Below, piece by piece: positions 8,264 to 17,015 of a stretch of 64,000 nt of DNA. The number at the start of each line of letters is the position of its first letter. Within the stretch, counting starts at the first letter, position 1. The stretch comes from Phenylobacterium kunshanense (lineage in GTDB: Bacteria > Pseudomonadota > Alphaproteobacteria > Caulobacterales > Caulobacteraceae), in the NCBI RefSeq assembly GCF_003254525.1, contig NZ_QFYS01000003.1:186001-250000 (forward strand), in the 5' to 3' direction. Under the pieces are notes generated by a model, which worked only from the letters and a program-made list of their open reading frames with translations, was not told where the DNA came from and did not search any database. The translations under genes and the position numbers were made by a program.

Positions 8264-9223
8264 GTGGCCAGCGTCTTCTTCTCATACTCTCATGCCGACG
8301 AGGCCCTGCGAGACCAGCTCGAGAAGCAGCTGGCGCTCCTCAAGCGTCAGGGCGTCATCGAGACGTGGCACGACCGGCGGATCGGGGCCGGGCAGGAGCT
8401 CGACGCCGAGATCAGCGCCCACGTTGAGAGGGACGACATCATCCTGCTGCTGGTGAGCGCCGACTTCCTGACCTCGGACTACTGCTATGACCGCGAGATG
8501 AAGCGCGCGATGGAGCGGCACGACCGGGGCGAGGCCATCGTGATCCCGATCATCCTGCGCGCGTGCGACTGGCATGGCGCGCCGTTCGGCAAGCTGAATG
8601 CGACGCCCCCGGACGGAAAGCCGATCACTCAGTGGCCTGATCGCGACCAGGCAATGCTCGAGGCCGCCAAGGCCGTGCGGGGCGCCGCCCAACGGCTTGC
8701 CGCGCCCGGCCCGTCGGCGCCCGCGGCGTCGCCGAGGTCCCCGGCGGCGATGCCCTCGCCTTCAGAACCGGTGGCGCGGTCGAGCAACCTGCGCTTGGCC
8801 AAGCAGTTCACCGAACGAGACAAGGACGGCTTTCAGACGGAGGCTTTCGAATTCCTGGCGAAGTTCTTCGAGAACTCGCTGGCCGAGCTCGATCGGCGCA
8901 ACCCTGGCGTTGAGGGCGCCTTCCGAAGGATCGACGCGAACCGCTTCACCGCCGTCATCTACCGGCACGGGAAGGCGGTGGCCCGCTGCACCGTGTTCAT
9001 GGGCGGCGGGCGGTTCTCTCCGGGGATCGCCTACGTCGCCCAGGAGACCACCGAGAGCAATTCCTACAACGAGTGTCTGACGGTGGACGCTGACGATCAG
9101 TCGATGTTCCTTCGGAGCATGGGCATGGCCCGCTTCGGGAACAACGCCCCCGACAAGCTCACCCTCGAAGGCGCTGCGGAGTTCTACTGGGGCATCCTCA
9201 TCGAGCGCCTCCAGGGCGGTTGA
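8264..9223 (+). CDS. TIR-domain protein with unknown C-terminal domain
   Basis: Residues 1-130 form a bacterial TIR domain: VFFSYSHADEALRDQLEKQL, WHDRRIGAGQELDAEI, LLLVSADFLTSDYCYDREM and IPIILRACDWHG. The Glu of CYDREM is at the position of the catalytic glutamate of NAD-cleaving TIRs. An Ala/Pro-rich linker (about 145-175) leads to a ~140-residue C-terminal domain (from RLAKQFTERDKDGF to the end) that was not recognised and could be a sensor. The start is GTG 8264 with GGAG six to seven bases upstream; longer upstream sequence in frame is out-of-frame noise from the divergent operon. TIR proteins in such islands usually act in anti-phage immunity or as NADases; which applies here is not shown. 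Confidence 0.82.
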   Translation: MASVFFSYSHADEALRDQLEKQLALLKRQGVIETWHDRRIGAGQELDAEISAHVERDDIILLLVSADFLTSDYCYDREMKRAMERHDRGEAIVIPIILRACDWHGAPFGKLNATPPDGKPITQWPDRDQAMLEAAKAVRGAAQRLAAPGPSAPAASPRSPAAMPSPSEPVARSSNLRLAKQFTERDKDGFQTEAFEFLAKFFENSLAELDRRNPGVEGAFRRIDANRFTAVIYRHGKAVARCTVFMGGGRFSPGIAYVAQETTESNSYNECLTVDADDQSMFLRSMGMARFGNNAPDKLTLEGAAEFYWGILIERLQGG

Positions 9224-9390
9224 AGGCTGTCCCGAACGGGTCGCGCGTTCGAGCCCCCTGGGTGGCGGGGATCTTCTCCGCCCCGAGGTTCATCGTTTCT
9301 GTGGTCGCAAGCCAGATGCTGGCGGGGCCACCAGAAAGCCTGGGTCCGACGACACGTGCCAAGCTTCCCGTTCCGTAGGTCCAATCGTTC

Positions 9391-9774
9391 TCAGGCCCCG
9401 CCCGGTCGGCTGGTAGGACCTTGTGACTGCCGGTTCCGGTAGAGTCTGGCCATCTGGGCGCCAAGCTCTTCGCGGGGGCCGGGGCATCCCAGCGCCTGCA
9501 GCAGGAACCGCAGGCTCTCATCGGCCTCAGCCGCGCGGACAATGGGCCCGGCGTATGAACGGCCATGGCGCCGAAGGAATTCCTCGAACGGCCCCGCGGC
9601 CAGGAACACGAGTTGCAGCTCGGACAGGCGGGCCGTGCGGACGGACTTGAGAAGCATCCAGAACTGCGCGGGGTCGGTGTCGGCCATTTGGTAGATCGCG
9701 GCGTGCGCGTCATCGCGGCCATCGAAATAATTGGCCATGAGAGCCGTCAGATCGGGGCGGGGCCTCGCGCGCAT
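9391..9774 (-). CDS. DUF6869-like hypothetical protein
   Basis: This protein is up to 127 residues; a start at the internal ATG 9738 (MANYFDGRD) is equally likely. It is mainly helical: DAHAAIYQMADTDPAQFW, then LAAGPFEEFLRRHG, then a predicted helix with ESLRFLLQALG. The LAAGPxExxLxRHG motif is reminiscent of the DUF6869 family of small cytosolic proteins of unknown role. It is convergent with the TIR gene, with an intergenic stretch of 167 bases between them. Confidence 0.5.
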   Translation of the reverse strand: MRARPRPDLTALMANYFDGRDDAHAAIYQMADTDPAQFWMLLKSVRTARLSELQLVFLAAGPFEEFLRRHGRSYAGPIVRAAEADESLRFLLQALGCPGPREELGAQMARLYRNRQSQGPTSRPGGA

Positions 9775-10007
9775 GCCGTCATCGCTGCCGACACATCGCG
9801 GGCGGCGACGGCCGCTCGTAGCATTCTGCGTGCACGCCTAAGTTATTTTGGGAGGCCATTCGTGCTTTGCGCGATTTGATGGGGTCGAAATTGAAGTATA
9901 CGATGTCGCGATTCGAAGTCTAACGCCAAGTGAAAATGTAGATACTAGGATGTACGCCATTTGGCTCATCATTGACTTCGAAAAACTATGGCTTGGATGG
10001 GCAATAC

Positions 10008-10718
10008 ATGGGCGGTGATCGGGTTGGGATCATTAGCGGGGATATCATTAGGGCTGCACGCGCCTTGGCCCGGCTCAGCCGGGAAGAGCTGGCAATCCTG
10101 GCGGGCGTAAGCCTTGATACGGTCAAACGTCTGGAAAAGTCTCGCGGACCTGTACGGGCGCATGCCGACACGATCGCACGGATCATCTCCGCCTTCGCCG
10201 TTCGGGGTGTTTCGCTGCGTTACGACGACGATTGCTCGGAACTGGTCGCCTTGCACGACAGCGGATTTGGTCCGGCGCGGAACCGTGGTGTCGAGCAGGA
10301 AGGGGTCGACGTTCACTGCGTAGTTTACATCAGCCAGTGCGACGCTGCCGAGGGCGAAGTCGATGGCCTGCTTGACGCGATCCGTGTAGCAGCTTCGCGG
10401 CGAAATCCCCGCTTGGCTGTAACAGGCGCGCTTTGGTTCCAGGATGGTTATTTCCTCCAGGCGCTGGAAGGCCCGAAGTCCAGCCTTGAGGCGCTTTACG
10501 GACTCATCGCGCTGGATGCGCGACACCGCCGGCCTGCTGTCCTGCAACACGGCGCGGTGGAGCAGCGGACGTTTCCTCAATGGCTGTTGTGTCGCCGTCA
10601 TCGGGCGGATGGTCTGATCGGCGTCCCGTCGCTTTCGCCCGCCATCGCCCCAGGAGCGGCGCTGGTCCTGCTTCGCACTCTAGTGGAAGGAGAGTCTAAA
10701 TGGACAGACAGCCGTTAG
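10008..10718 (+). CDS. XRE helix-turn-helix fused to a BLUF photoreceptor domain
   Basis: Residues 8-65 form an XRE-type helix-turn-helix (LSREELAILAGVSLDTVKRLE). Residues about 98-195 form a BLUF domain that would bind FAD and sense blue light: VHCVVYIS with the flavin Tyr, RRNPRLAVTGAL with the conserved Asn, YFLQALEG with the switch Gln, LDARHRRP, and FPQWLL with the conserved Trp. The Met usually found two residues after that Trp is Leu here. An HTH-BLUF fusion would couple light directly to DNA binding. ATG 10008 was chosen; an in-frame TTG at 9972 would add 12 residues. The upstream 130 bases are AT-rich and probably hold the promoter. It is the first gene of the sensory block. Confidence 0.75.
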   Translation: MGGDRVGIISGDIIRAARALARLSREELAILAGVSLDTVKRLEKSRGPVRAHADTIARIISAFAVRGVSLRYDDDCSELVALHDSGFGPARNRGVEQEGVDVHCVVYISQCDAAEGEVDGLLDAIRVAASRRNPRLAVTGALWFQDGYFLQALEGPKSSLEALYGLIALDARHRRPAVLQHGAVEQRTFPQWLLCRRHRADGLIGVPSLSPAIAPGAALVLLRTLVEGESKWTDSR

Positions 10719-10926
10719 GCAATCTGGGGTAGAATAGACTCGCGCGATGCGTTATGTTGTCGCACTCCATCTAGAGCCGGTCTGAGGTTGCAAGTAAACG
10801 CCCAAACCGTGCTGGTTGTGATTTCCCTCAAATATCTAACAATACTCAAAATGGGTATCACCGTTATCGCAAATTAACCACTCGCTAGACCGCCAGCGCA
10901 AATATCCTCGCTACTGACGGGCCCGA

Positions 10927-11376
10927 ATGGACCCAATCGCGGGGGCGGAAATGCAGGGTGGAGCAGACGAGGTAGGACCGGTGTCCGCCGTAGCCGCAGC
11001 GCGGAGCCGCGCTGTCGATGAGCCGGTTGCGGATCCTGCGTGCGACGCCAATGTGATCGCCTTCCCCCGCATGGCCCCGTCGCCGGCGCCTGCGGAGTTG
11101 GCTCCTATCGCGTGGGTTATCGTCGGATTGAGGCGGGTCGGTGAACCTGCCACCAGCGCTGAAATCGTCGAAGCGATCGTGAATGTTCCTGTCGCGGTGA
11201 AGCCGTTCGATCGGACTGCGGTCGAGGCGGCCCTGGCCTACTACGCCAGGCGTGAGAACGCAGTGGCACTTTTTCAGCAGGTTCGTCTGCGCGGCGCTGA
11301 GGCGTGGGGTTTCACGCCGGAATTTCGCTTCGCTCTCACAAGTGCGGGCTTTCATCCTATCCGGAGAGGCGAGTGA
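10927..11376 (+). CDS. Hypothetical protein upstream of response regulator
   Basis: This is a 149-residue protein with a low-complexity Ala/Pro N terminus. Its C-terminal part (from PIAWVIVGLRRVG) may be a winged-helix-like fold; SAEIVEAIVN and AVEAALAYYARR look like paired helices. No family was recognised. Its stop overlaps the ATG of the response regulator (TGATG), so the two are co-translated. It could modulate the adjacent signalling proteins, but this is only context. Confidence 0.5.
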   Translation: MDPIAGAEMQGGADEVGPVSAVAAARSRAVDEPVADPACDANVIAFPRMAPSPAPAELAPIAWVIVGLRRVGEPATSAEIVEAIVNVPVAVKPFDRTAVEAALAYYARRENAVALFQQVRLRGAEAWGFTPEFRFALTSAGFHPIRRGE

Positions 11377-11858
11377 TGGCCTCGTGCCGCCCGCCGCAGC
11401 CGGCGTCACCCCTCGGCACGCGCCGCCGTCGCCCGCGGAGCGCGGCTCGGGTCGTCCATATACTGCTCGCCGAGGATCACCCGATCAACCAGCGGGTGGT
11501 TCAGCTCATCCTGGCTGACGCCCCGGTCAAGCTTACCGTAACCGGGGACGGCGCGGAGGCGGTTTCCGCCATGCAACGCGAGGACTTCGATCTCGTCCTC
11601 ATGGACCTGCAGATGCCCGTCATGGACGGACTGGTCGCAACCCGCATGATCCGCGAACTGGAAGTCGCCGGCGGTCGCAATCGCTGTCGCATTTGCGTGC
11701 TCACCGCCAACGCCGATCCGGACCACCGGTCGCTAGCCTTTGCGGCCGGCGCCGATGAGTTTCTCGCCAAGCCCATAGACGCCGAGACGCTGCTCTCGGT
11801 CGCACTCGCCACCAATCAGAGCCAGTCGCGTCAAGCGACGGCGCCCCAGGGGGACTAA
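11376..11858 (+). CDS. Single-domain response regulator (CheY-like receiver)
   Basis: After a basic 25-residue N-terminal tail, the protein is one receiver domain: HILLAEDHP with the acidic pair, [13 protein letters not shown] with phospho-acceptor Asp77, VLTANA and FLAKPI with the conserved Lys. There is no output domain. The start ATG 11376 overlaps the previous stop and has GGAGAGG upstream. It closely resembles the receiver of the hybrid kinase encoded at 13557 (shared LLAEDHPIN, [12 protein letters not shown], ADExLxKPI), so it may take phosphate from the same kinase or arose by duplication. It precedes the chemoreceptor gene by two bases. Confidence 0.88.
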   Translation: MASCRPPQPASPLGTRRRRPRSAARVVHILLAEDHPINQRVVQLILADAPVKLTVTGDGAEAVSAMQREDFDLVLMDLQMPVMDGLVATRMIRELEVAGGRNRCRICVLTANADPDHRSLAFAAGADEFLAKPIDAETLLSVALATNQSQSRQATAPQGD

Positions 11859-11860
11859 AC

Positions 11861-13462
11861 ATGGACAATAACAACGACCTCGACCGCCGCCTCGATTTCA
11901 TGAAAATGGACCCCGCCACCCGGGCCCATCTGCGCGACATAAAGGCAATTATCGCCTCGTCGCTTCCTGGCGCGCTCGAGGACTTCTATCAGCAGATTTC
12001 GACCTTTCCCGAAACCCGCAGGTTCTTCTCTGATCAGCGCCATGTCGCCAGCGCCAAGTCGCGGCAGGAGGCTCACTGGGACACGATCTCCAGCGCCCAG
12101 TTTGATGGTCAGTATGTCCGCGCGGTGACCACGGTGGGGGAGACCCACGCTCGGATCGGTCTCGAGCCGCGGTGGTACATTGGGGGATACGCCCTCGTCC
12201 TCGAGGCGTTGGTCCATGCGGTCGTAAAAGCGCGCTGGCCCAAGCATCGCTTCGGTGGCGGGCGCGGCGCCTCCGCGGACAAGGTGGCAGCCGAGCTCGG
12301 AGCTTTGGCCAAGGCCACTCTGCTCGACATGGACTTCGCGATCTCAGTTTATCTGGAGGCGGCCGAAGAGGCGCGGAAACGCGCCGAGGCTGAGGTTCTG
12401 AACTCTGAGCGGGCGAGCGTGGCGGAGTCGCTCGGCGCGGGCCTTGCGGCTCTGGCCGGCGGGGATCTCACCTACCGACTACCTGACACCCTGCCGTCCG
12501 AGTACGCGCGGCTGCGGGGCGATTTCAACAGCGCCCTCTCCACCCTCGAGCAGACCATGTCCGCCGTGGTGGGCGCGGCGACGAGTATCGGCGCAAGTTC
12601 TGAAGAGATCGCCCAGGCGTCGGATGACCTGTCTCGCCGGACCGAACAGCAGGCCGCCAGTCTGGAAGAAACCGCTGCAGCGCTCGACGAAATCACCTCT
12701 ACCGTGAAGACCACCGCGGATGGCGCGACCCAGGCCGGAAAAGTCGTGGCGGAGGCGACCCAGCAAGCCAACCGCTCCGGAGAGGTCGTCCGGCAGGCCG
12801 TGGGCGCGATGGGTGAAATCGAGCAGTCGTCCCGGCAGATCGGTCAGATCATCGGTGTGATCGACGAGATCGCCTTCCAGACAAACCTTCTCGCGCTGAA
12901 CGCCGGCGTCGAGGCCGCGCGGGCGGGCGACGCCGGCAAGGGCTTCGCCGTGGTCGCCTCGGAGGTGCGCGCCCTCGCGCAGCGCTCGGCTGAAGCCGCC
13001 AAGGAGATCAAGAGCCTGATCATGGCGTCCTCCAGCCAGGTCGAGTCGGGGGTCGCCCTAGTCGGCGAAACCGGAAGCGCCCTGCAGTCGATCGTCACCA
13101 AGATCGAAGAGATCGATGGCGTCATCCGCAACATCGCCGCGTCGTCGAAGGAGCAAGCCACCGGGCTGGCCGAGGTCAACACCGCCGTGAACCAGATGGA
13201 CCAGGTGGTCCAGCAGAACGCGGCCATGGTCGAGCAGGCGACGGCGGCGACCCAGTCGCTCAAGGGCGAGACCCTCGAAATGGTGCAGCTTGTCCAGCAG
13301 TTCAGAACGAGCGCCGCCGGAGATGGTGGAGCGCAGGGGGATCGGGGGCAGATTCGCCGAACCCCGCTTCCTGCCAGGACTGCCAGGGCCGGGAGGGCTG
13401 GGGGCGCTGCGACGGCCCTGAGACTTGCGGAGGTTCCACAGGATAGCTGGGAGGAATTCTGA
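11861..13462 (+). CDS. Globin-coupled methyl-accepting chemotaxis protein
   Basis: This 533-residue chemoreceptor lacks transmembrane segments and is therefore cytosolic. Residues about 10-165 form a protoglobin-type sensor domain; His in [18 protein letters not shown] is the likely proximal haem ligand, so O2 or another diatomic gas is the expected signal. A HAMP-like linker follows ([13 protein letters not shown]). The signalling domain has the hairpin tip [21 protein letters not shown]. The protein ends in SWEEF, matching the xWxxF pentapeptide that tethers CheR/CheB. It is the third gene of the sensory block, two bases after the response regulator. Confidence 0.9.
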   Translation: MDNNNDLDRRLDFMKMDPATRAHLRDIKAIIASSLPGALEDFYQQISTFPETRRFFSDQRHVASAKSRQEAHWDTISSAQFDGQYVRAVTTVGETHARIGLEPRWYIGGYALVLEALVHAVVKARWPKHRFGGGRGASADKVAAELGALAKATLLDMDFAISVYLEAAEEARKRAEAEVLNSERASVAESLGAGLAALAGGDLTYRLPDTLPSEYARLRGDFNSALSTLEQTMSAVVGAATSIGASSEEIAQASDDLSRRTEQQAASLEETAAALDEITSTVKTTADGATQAGKVVAEATQQANRSGEVVRQAVGAMGEIEQSSRQIGQIIGVIDEIAFQTNLLALNAGVEAARAGDAGKGFAVVASEVRALAQRSAEAAKEIKSLIMASSSQVESGVALVGETGSALQSIVTKIEEIDGVIRNIAASSKEQATGLAEVNTAVNQMDQVVQQNAAMVEQATAATQSLKGETLEMVQLVQQFRTSAAGDGGAQGDRGQIRRTPLPARTARAGRAGGAATALRLAEVPQDSWEEF

Positions 13463-13556
13463 GCATCTCGGCGGGGCCGCAGCCTGAAAGCGGCCCCTGG
13501 GCGAATGCGGGGCGCGTCGACCTGACGCTCCCAATCCTGAGAGCACCCTTCACCTG

Positions 13557-15599
13557 ATGCCGAAGACGATCAAGGCTCCGCTGCCCGACAGTCGCCCGAC
13601 TTGGCGAAGGGGGCGTCGCTATGTGTCGACCCGGGCGGGTCGGGACATACCGTACGAACTGATGTCCCTACGCCTGCAACATTTCGAGCGGGCCCAGGTG
13701 GTCACCAACACCGGCAGTTGGGAGTGGGACATCCCAACGAACGGCCTGATCTGGTCCGACCAAATCTACCGGATATTCGGCTTGGAACCGCATGTGTTCG
13801 AGCCGACCTATCCGCGCTTCCTGGCTCGGGTGCATCCCGATGATCGGCCCCTGGTCGAAGGCGCTGTCCAGAAGGCGCTCGCCCGCGAAGCCGACTACGC
13901 GATAGATCACCGCATTGTGCTGCCAGACGGGTCGATACGCACGGTGCACGAACTGGGACTCGTCGAGTTCGACGAGTCTGGGGCGCCGGTGCGGATGACG
14001 GGGGCGGTCACGGATGTGACCGAACGACGGGAAGCCGAGGCTGCGCATCGCGAGACGCAGGAGATGCTCGGAAGCCTCCTGCGGGTCTCGCCGGAGGCGA
14101 TCGTCGTCACAGATCAGTCGGCGAACATCATGCTGTTCAGCGCCGGCGCCGAGGCGATGTTCGGCTATGAGGGTCGCGAGGTGATCGGGCAGCCCATCGA
14201 AGTGCTTCTTCCTGACGAAGCGCGGGCGGCTCACCGCCTGCATGTGGAAGGTTTCGGCAGGGGAGCACGCGAGAGTCTGCGGATGCATCAGCGGGCCGAG
14301 ATACGCGGCCGACGAAAGTCGGGGGAAGTGTTTCCCGCCGAGGCGTCTCTGGCGAAGCTCTCGACTCGCAATGGAGGGGTGTTCACTGCGATCGTTCGCG
14401 ATCTGACGCAGGCCAAAGCCGCCGAGCAGCGGCTCATCCACGCCCGCGAGCAGGCGGAGCGGGCCAATCGCGCGAAGTCGACCTTCCTGGCGAACATGAG
14501 CCATGAAATCCGCACGCCGCTCAACGGCGTGCTTGGCATTGCCAGCGCGCTGGTCCGCAGCGAGCTTTCGCCGACCCAGCGGGAGATGGTCGACCTGATC
14601 GGCGTGTCCGGTCGCGCCCTGGAGGGGCTGCTCAATGACATCCTCGACTTGGCCAAGGTCGAGGCGGGCCATATCCAAATCCGCCGTGAGCCGTTCGAGC
14701 TCGGGCGGGTGGTACGCGAGACGGCTCTGCTGTTTCACGAGCGGGCCCTTGAAAAGGGGCTGGCGATCGAAGTGGACCTGCCCCTCTCCGCGGAGGGCCT
14801 CTATGAAGGCGATGAGTTGCGGCTGCGGCAGGTCCTGTCGAACCTCCTCAGCAACGCGGTGAAATTCACATCAGCAGGCGCGGTTCGGCTGAGCGTCGAG
14901 TATGTCGCGCTGGGCCCTATCGATGGGCAACTCACGTTCGCGGTGGCTGACACCGGCATCGGCTTCGAGCCTTCTATCGCGCCGTTGCTGTTCGAGCGCT
15001 TCGAACAGGCGGATGGGTCGATCACCCGCCGCTTTGGCGGGACGGGACTGGGCCTCGCCATTTCGAAGGCGCTCGTCGAACTGATGTCCGGAACGATTTC
15101 GGCGAGATCGACCCCCGGCGCGGGCTCCACATTCGAGGTTGTCTTGCCGTTGTCGCGCCGCGACGCCCCGGCAAATGGCTGCGAAAGCGCTGGTCCGCGC
15201 TCGGCCGAGGATGAAGAGGATCGCCGACTGCGCGTGCTGTTGGCGGAGGATCATCCGATCAATCGGCGCACTGTCGAACTCCTTCTCCAGGACCTGCCCG
15301 TCGACCTTACCTGTGTAGAAGATGGGCAGCAGGCCGTTGACGCGGCGGAGGCGGGCGGCTGGGACGTGATCCTTATGGACATGCAGATGCCGGTGATGGA
15401 CGGGCTGACGGCCGTTCGCCGGATTCGGCAGGCGGAACTGAGCCGTGGCCTGCCCCGCACGCCCATTTGTGTCGTCACCGCCAACGCCCTCGACCGGCAT
15501 CGCGCCGACTCGATTGACGCTGGCGCGGATGAAGTTTTGACCAAGCCGATCTGCGCCGAGAAGCTGATCGGGTACCTCTTCAACCTGGAAGACGACTGA
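13557..15599 (+). CDS. PAS-PAS hybrid histidine kinase with receiver
   Basis: This is a 680-residue soluble sensor kinase with no transmembrane helix. PAS1 lies at about 45-155 (SWEWDIPTNGLIWSDQIYRIFG, bilobed PAS/PAC with ITDVTERREAE-like end), and PAS2 at about 160-285. HisKA carries MSHEIRTPLNG with phospho-accepting His316. The HATPase domain shows NLLSNAVKFT, ADTGIGF and GGTGLGLAIS. The C-terminal receiver has Asp608 in LMDMQMPVMDG. It probably signals to its own receiver and then to a phosphotransfer protein not seen here, or to the neighbouring single-domain regulator. Neither PAS domain shows the GxNCRFLQ motif of LOV domains, so the ligand is unknown. Confidence 0.92.
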   Translation: MPKTIKAPLPDSRPTWRRGRRYVSTRAGRDIPYELMSLRLQHFERAQVVTNTGSWEWDIPTNGLIWSDQIYRIFGLEPHVFEPTYPRFLARVHPDDRPLVEGAVQKALAREADYAIDHRIVLPDGSIRTVHELGLVEFDESGAPVRMTGAVTDVTERREAEAAHRETQEMLGSLLRVSPEAIVVTDQSANIMLFSAGAEAMFGYEGREVIGQPIEVLLPDEARAAHRLHVEGFGRGARESLRMHQRAEIRGRRKSGEVFPAEASLAKLSTRNGGVFTAIVRDLTQAKAAEQRLIHAREQAERANRAKSTFLANMSHEIRTPLNGVLGIASALVRSELSPTQREMVDLIGVSGRALEGLLNDILDLAKVEAGHIQIRREPFELGRVVRETALLFHERALEKGLAIEVDLPLSAEGLYEGDELRLRQVLSNLLSNAVKFTSAGAVRLSVEYVALGPIDGQLTFAVADTGIGFEPSIAPLLFERFEQADGSITRRFGGTGLGLAISKALVELMSGTISARSTPGAGSTFEVVLPLSRRDAPANGCESAGPRSAEDEEDRRLRVLLAEDHPINRRTVELLLQDLPVDLTCVEDGQQAVDAAEAGGWDVILMDMQMPVMDGLTAVRRIRQAELSRGLPRTPICVVTANALDRHRADSIDAGADEVLTKPICAEKLIGYLFNLEDD

Positions 15600-16130
15600 C
15601 CGTCTCCGGGGGGGTGATCCGGTCGGTCAACATCCGGTCTACCGCCGCCGAGTCCTCGGAGAGGTGAGCTCTTGGCGGGCGTCCCCTTTGCGGCCCGGGC
15701 GGACGTGGGCGGGCCGCTGGGGAGCGCGTTTCTTGGACCTCGGTGCGCGGAAAAGACGCACGCGGAACGTCCATCCTGGATCGCGGCCCGCCGGGCAACT
15801 CTCTAGATGAATGGGAAGATTGCGGGAATTTGTGACGGATTTGCGATGCAATATTCGGGATTGGAAAGGAAATAGATAGGTATAGATCTAAATAGTGAAA
15901 TTGTAGCGTTGGAGCTATGATGCCGGACAGGGTTGCTGGTAGGGTGGAGACGGTCAACTGCAAGACTGCGCGTGGCGATTGTTAGTATAACTGAATTTCC
16001 CGTTCGAGCCCCGAACGCGCCTAGACCCATCGGCGTATGTTCATATGTACGCAAATTAAGCAGTTTCAGCACTCACCGGATTTCGGCTTTTCAGCGGGGA
16101 GGAAAGCGTTTGAGAGGGGGGGCGGATTGC
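15600..16130. other. Intergenic region between kinase and LuxR genes
   Basis: No convincing gene. The stretch 15810-16080 is markedly AT-richer than the surroundings (for example GATAGGTATAGATCTAAATA near 15875), consistent with a promoter region for the LuxR gene, but no specific element could be assigned. Confidence 0.5.
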
Positions 16131-16787
16131 GTGTCGCCGCGCGCCTTGGTGGTGTCCCGGGTTCCGGTCATGGCCGCGCATCTCAAGGCCTTGCTCGCCG
16201 ACCTGATGGGGAGCGCGGAGATAATATCGGCTCGAACCGCGGAGGAGGCCTACGCCGCGCTTGAACGTTCATGCGTCGACGTCATCGCCGTCGGCGTCGA
16301 TGGGCTGCGGCTGAGAGACTGGCCTTTCCTTCGCCTCGAGCTGGGAGGCGACGTTCCGACCCGCCGCATCTACTTCGGGCTCGAGTGTGACGCCGTGAAG
16401 CTGCGCGCGCTGAAGGCAGCTGGCGCGGATGGCTTCGTGCCCTGGACGATGGATCTTCACGAGATGCGGAACATCGTCGCCGAGATCATCGCCGGCCGCC
16501 GTTGGTTCGCCCCGCATTGCGGGGACTGCGCGGCGCGCGACGGGAAAGGCGCTGCGGTTACGGCGCCGAGGCTCACCCCTCGCCAGCGGGAGGTTCATCG
16601 GCTCCTGGCCCGGGGCGCCAGCAACAAGGACATCGCCGCGGCGCTCGGAACCTCGCCGGCGACGGTGAAGGTCCACGTGAACGCCATCCTCAAGACGCTC
16701 GGCGCGAAGAACCGGACGGAGGCGGCGATCTATGCGCCGGCCGCCGACCATCCCTGCCCCAGCTGCGACGTGCTGGAGGGGTGCTAA
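16131..16787 (+). CDS. LuxR-family regulator with degenerate receiver
   Basis: The 218-residue protein has a receiver-like N-terminal half and a LuxR/FixJ helix-turn-helix (LTPRQREVHRLLARGASNKDIAAALG and following). The receiver lacks the usual acidic pair after the first strand (ALVVSRVP) and reads VIAVGVDGL where the phospho-Asp is expected, so it is probably not phosphorylated. A zinc-like Cys set (HCGDCAARD, and CPSCDVLEGC at the very end) is unusual. GTG 16131 is preceded by GAGAGGGGGGG; TTG 16110 is an alternative. It probably acts as an output regulator of the adjacent sensory genes. Confidence 0.75.
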   Translation: MSPRALVVSRVPVMAAHLKALLADLMGSAEIISARTAEEAYAALERSCVDVIAVGVDGLRLRDWPFLRLELGGDVPTRRIYFGLECDAVKLRALKAAGADGFVPWTMDLHEMRNIVAEIIAGRRWFAPHCGDCAARDGKGAAVTAPRLTPRQREVHRLLARGASNKDIAAALGTSPATVKVHVNAILKTLGAKNRTEAAIYAPAADHPCPSCDVLEGC

Positions 16788-16789
16788 GC

Positions 16790-16925
16790 ATGAACGATCG
16801 GCCGGAGACCATGAGCGCCCGCGGACAGCCGGTGTTCCGACTGGTGGAGCGCTTGCCGGGGGGCAGCCAGCTGGTCGAGGACTTTCACGCCCCCGATCGT
16901 GGGCAGGCGGTGCGCCGGGTCCGCT
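16790..16925 (+). pseudogene. 5' fragment of a small hypothetical gene
   Basis: ATG 16790 follows the LuxR stop closely. The frame encodes MNDRPETMSARGQPVFRLVE and then a segment with LVEDFHAPDRGQAVRRV, which looks like genuine protein. After about 45 residues the frame turns into Arg-rich noise where a histidine-kinase fragment begins in another frame. The gene is therefore truncated by a deletion or recombination near 16920. Confidence 0.5.
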
Positions 16926-16928
16926 CCG

Positions 16929-17015
16929 GCCGCCAAGGGCGTCTACGCGGGCGACGGCGCCCGCCTGGGGCAGATACTGCTCAATCTCCTGTCGAACGCG
17001 GCGAAGTTCACGGAG
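16929..17015 (+). pseudogene. Histidine kinase N-box fragment
   Basis: In the frame read here, the sequence AKGVYAGDGARLGQILLNLL followed by SNAAKFTE is the N-box of a HATPase_c domain. Nothing upstream or downstream continues the kinase, so this is a ~30-residue relic. It joins a small-gene fragment on the left and a decayed transposase on the right. Confidence 0.7.

Noticed and set aside
9225-9275. tRNA-like string GTTCGAGCCCCC after the TIR gene
   Set aside because: The flanking bases do not form a T stem, and no other tRNA arms are present upstream, where the TIR gene ends.
15580-15963. Reverse-strand frame in the gap before the LuxR gene
   Set aside because: Poor codon pattern, AT-rich, no ribosome site or recognisable protein pattern.
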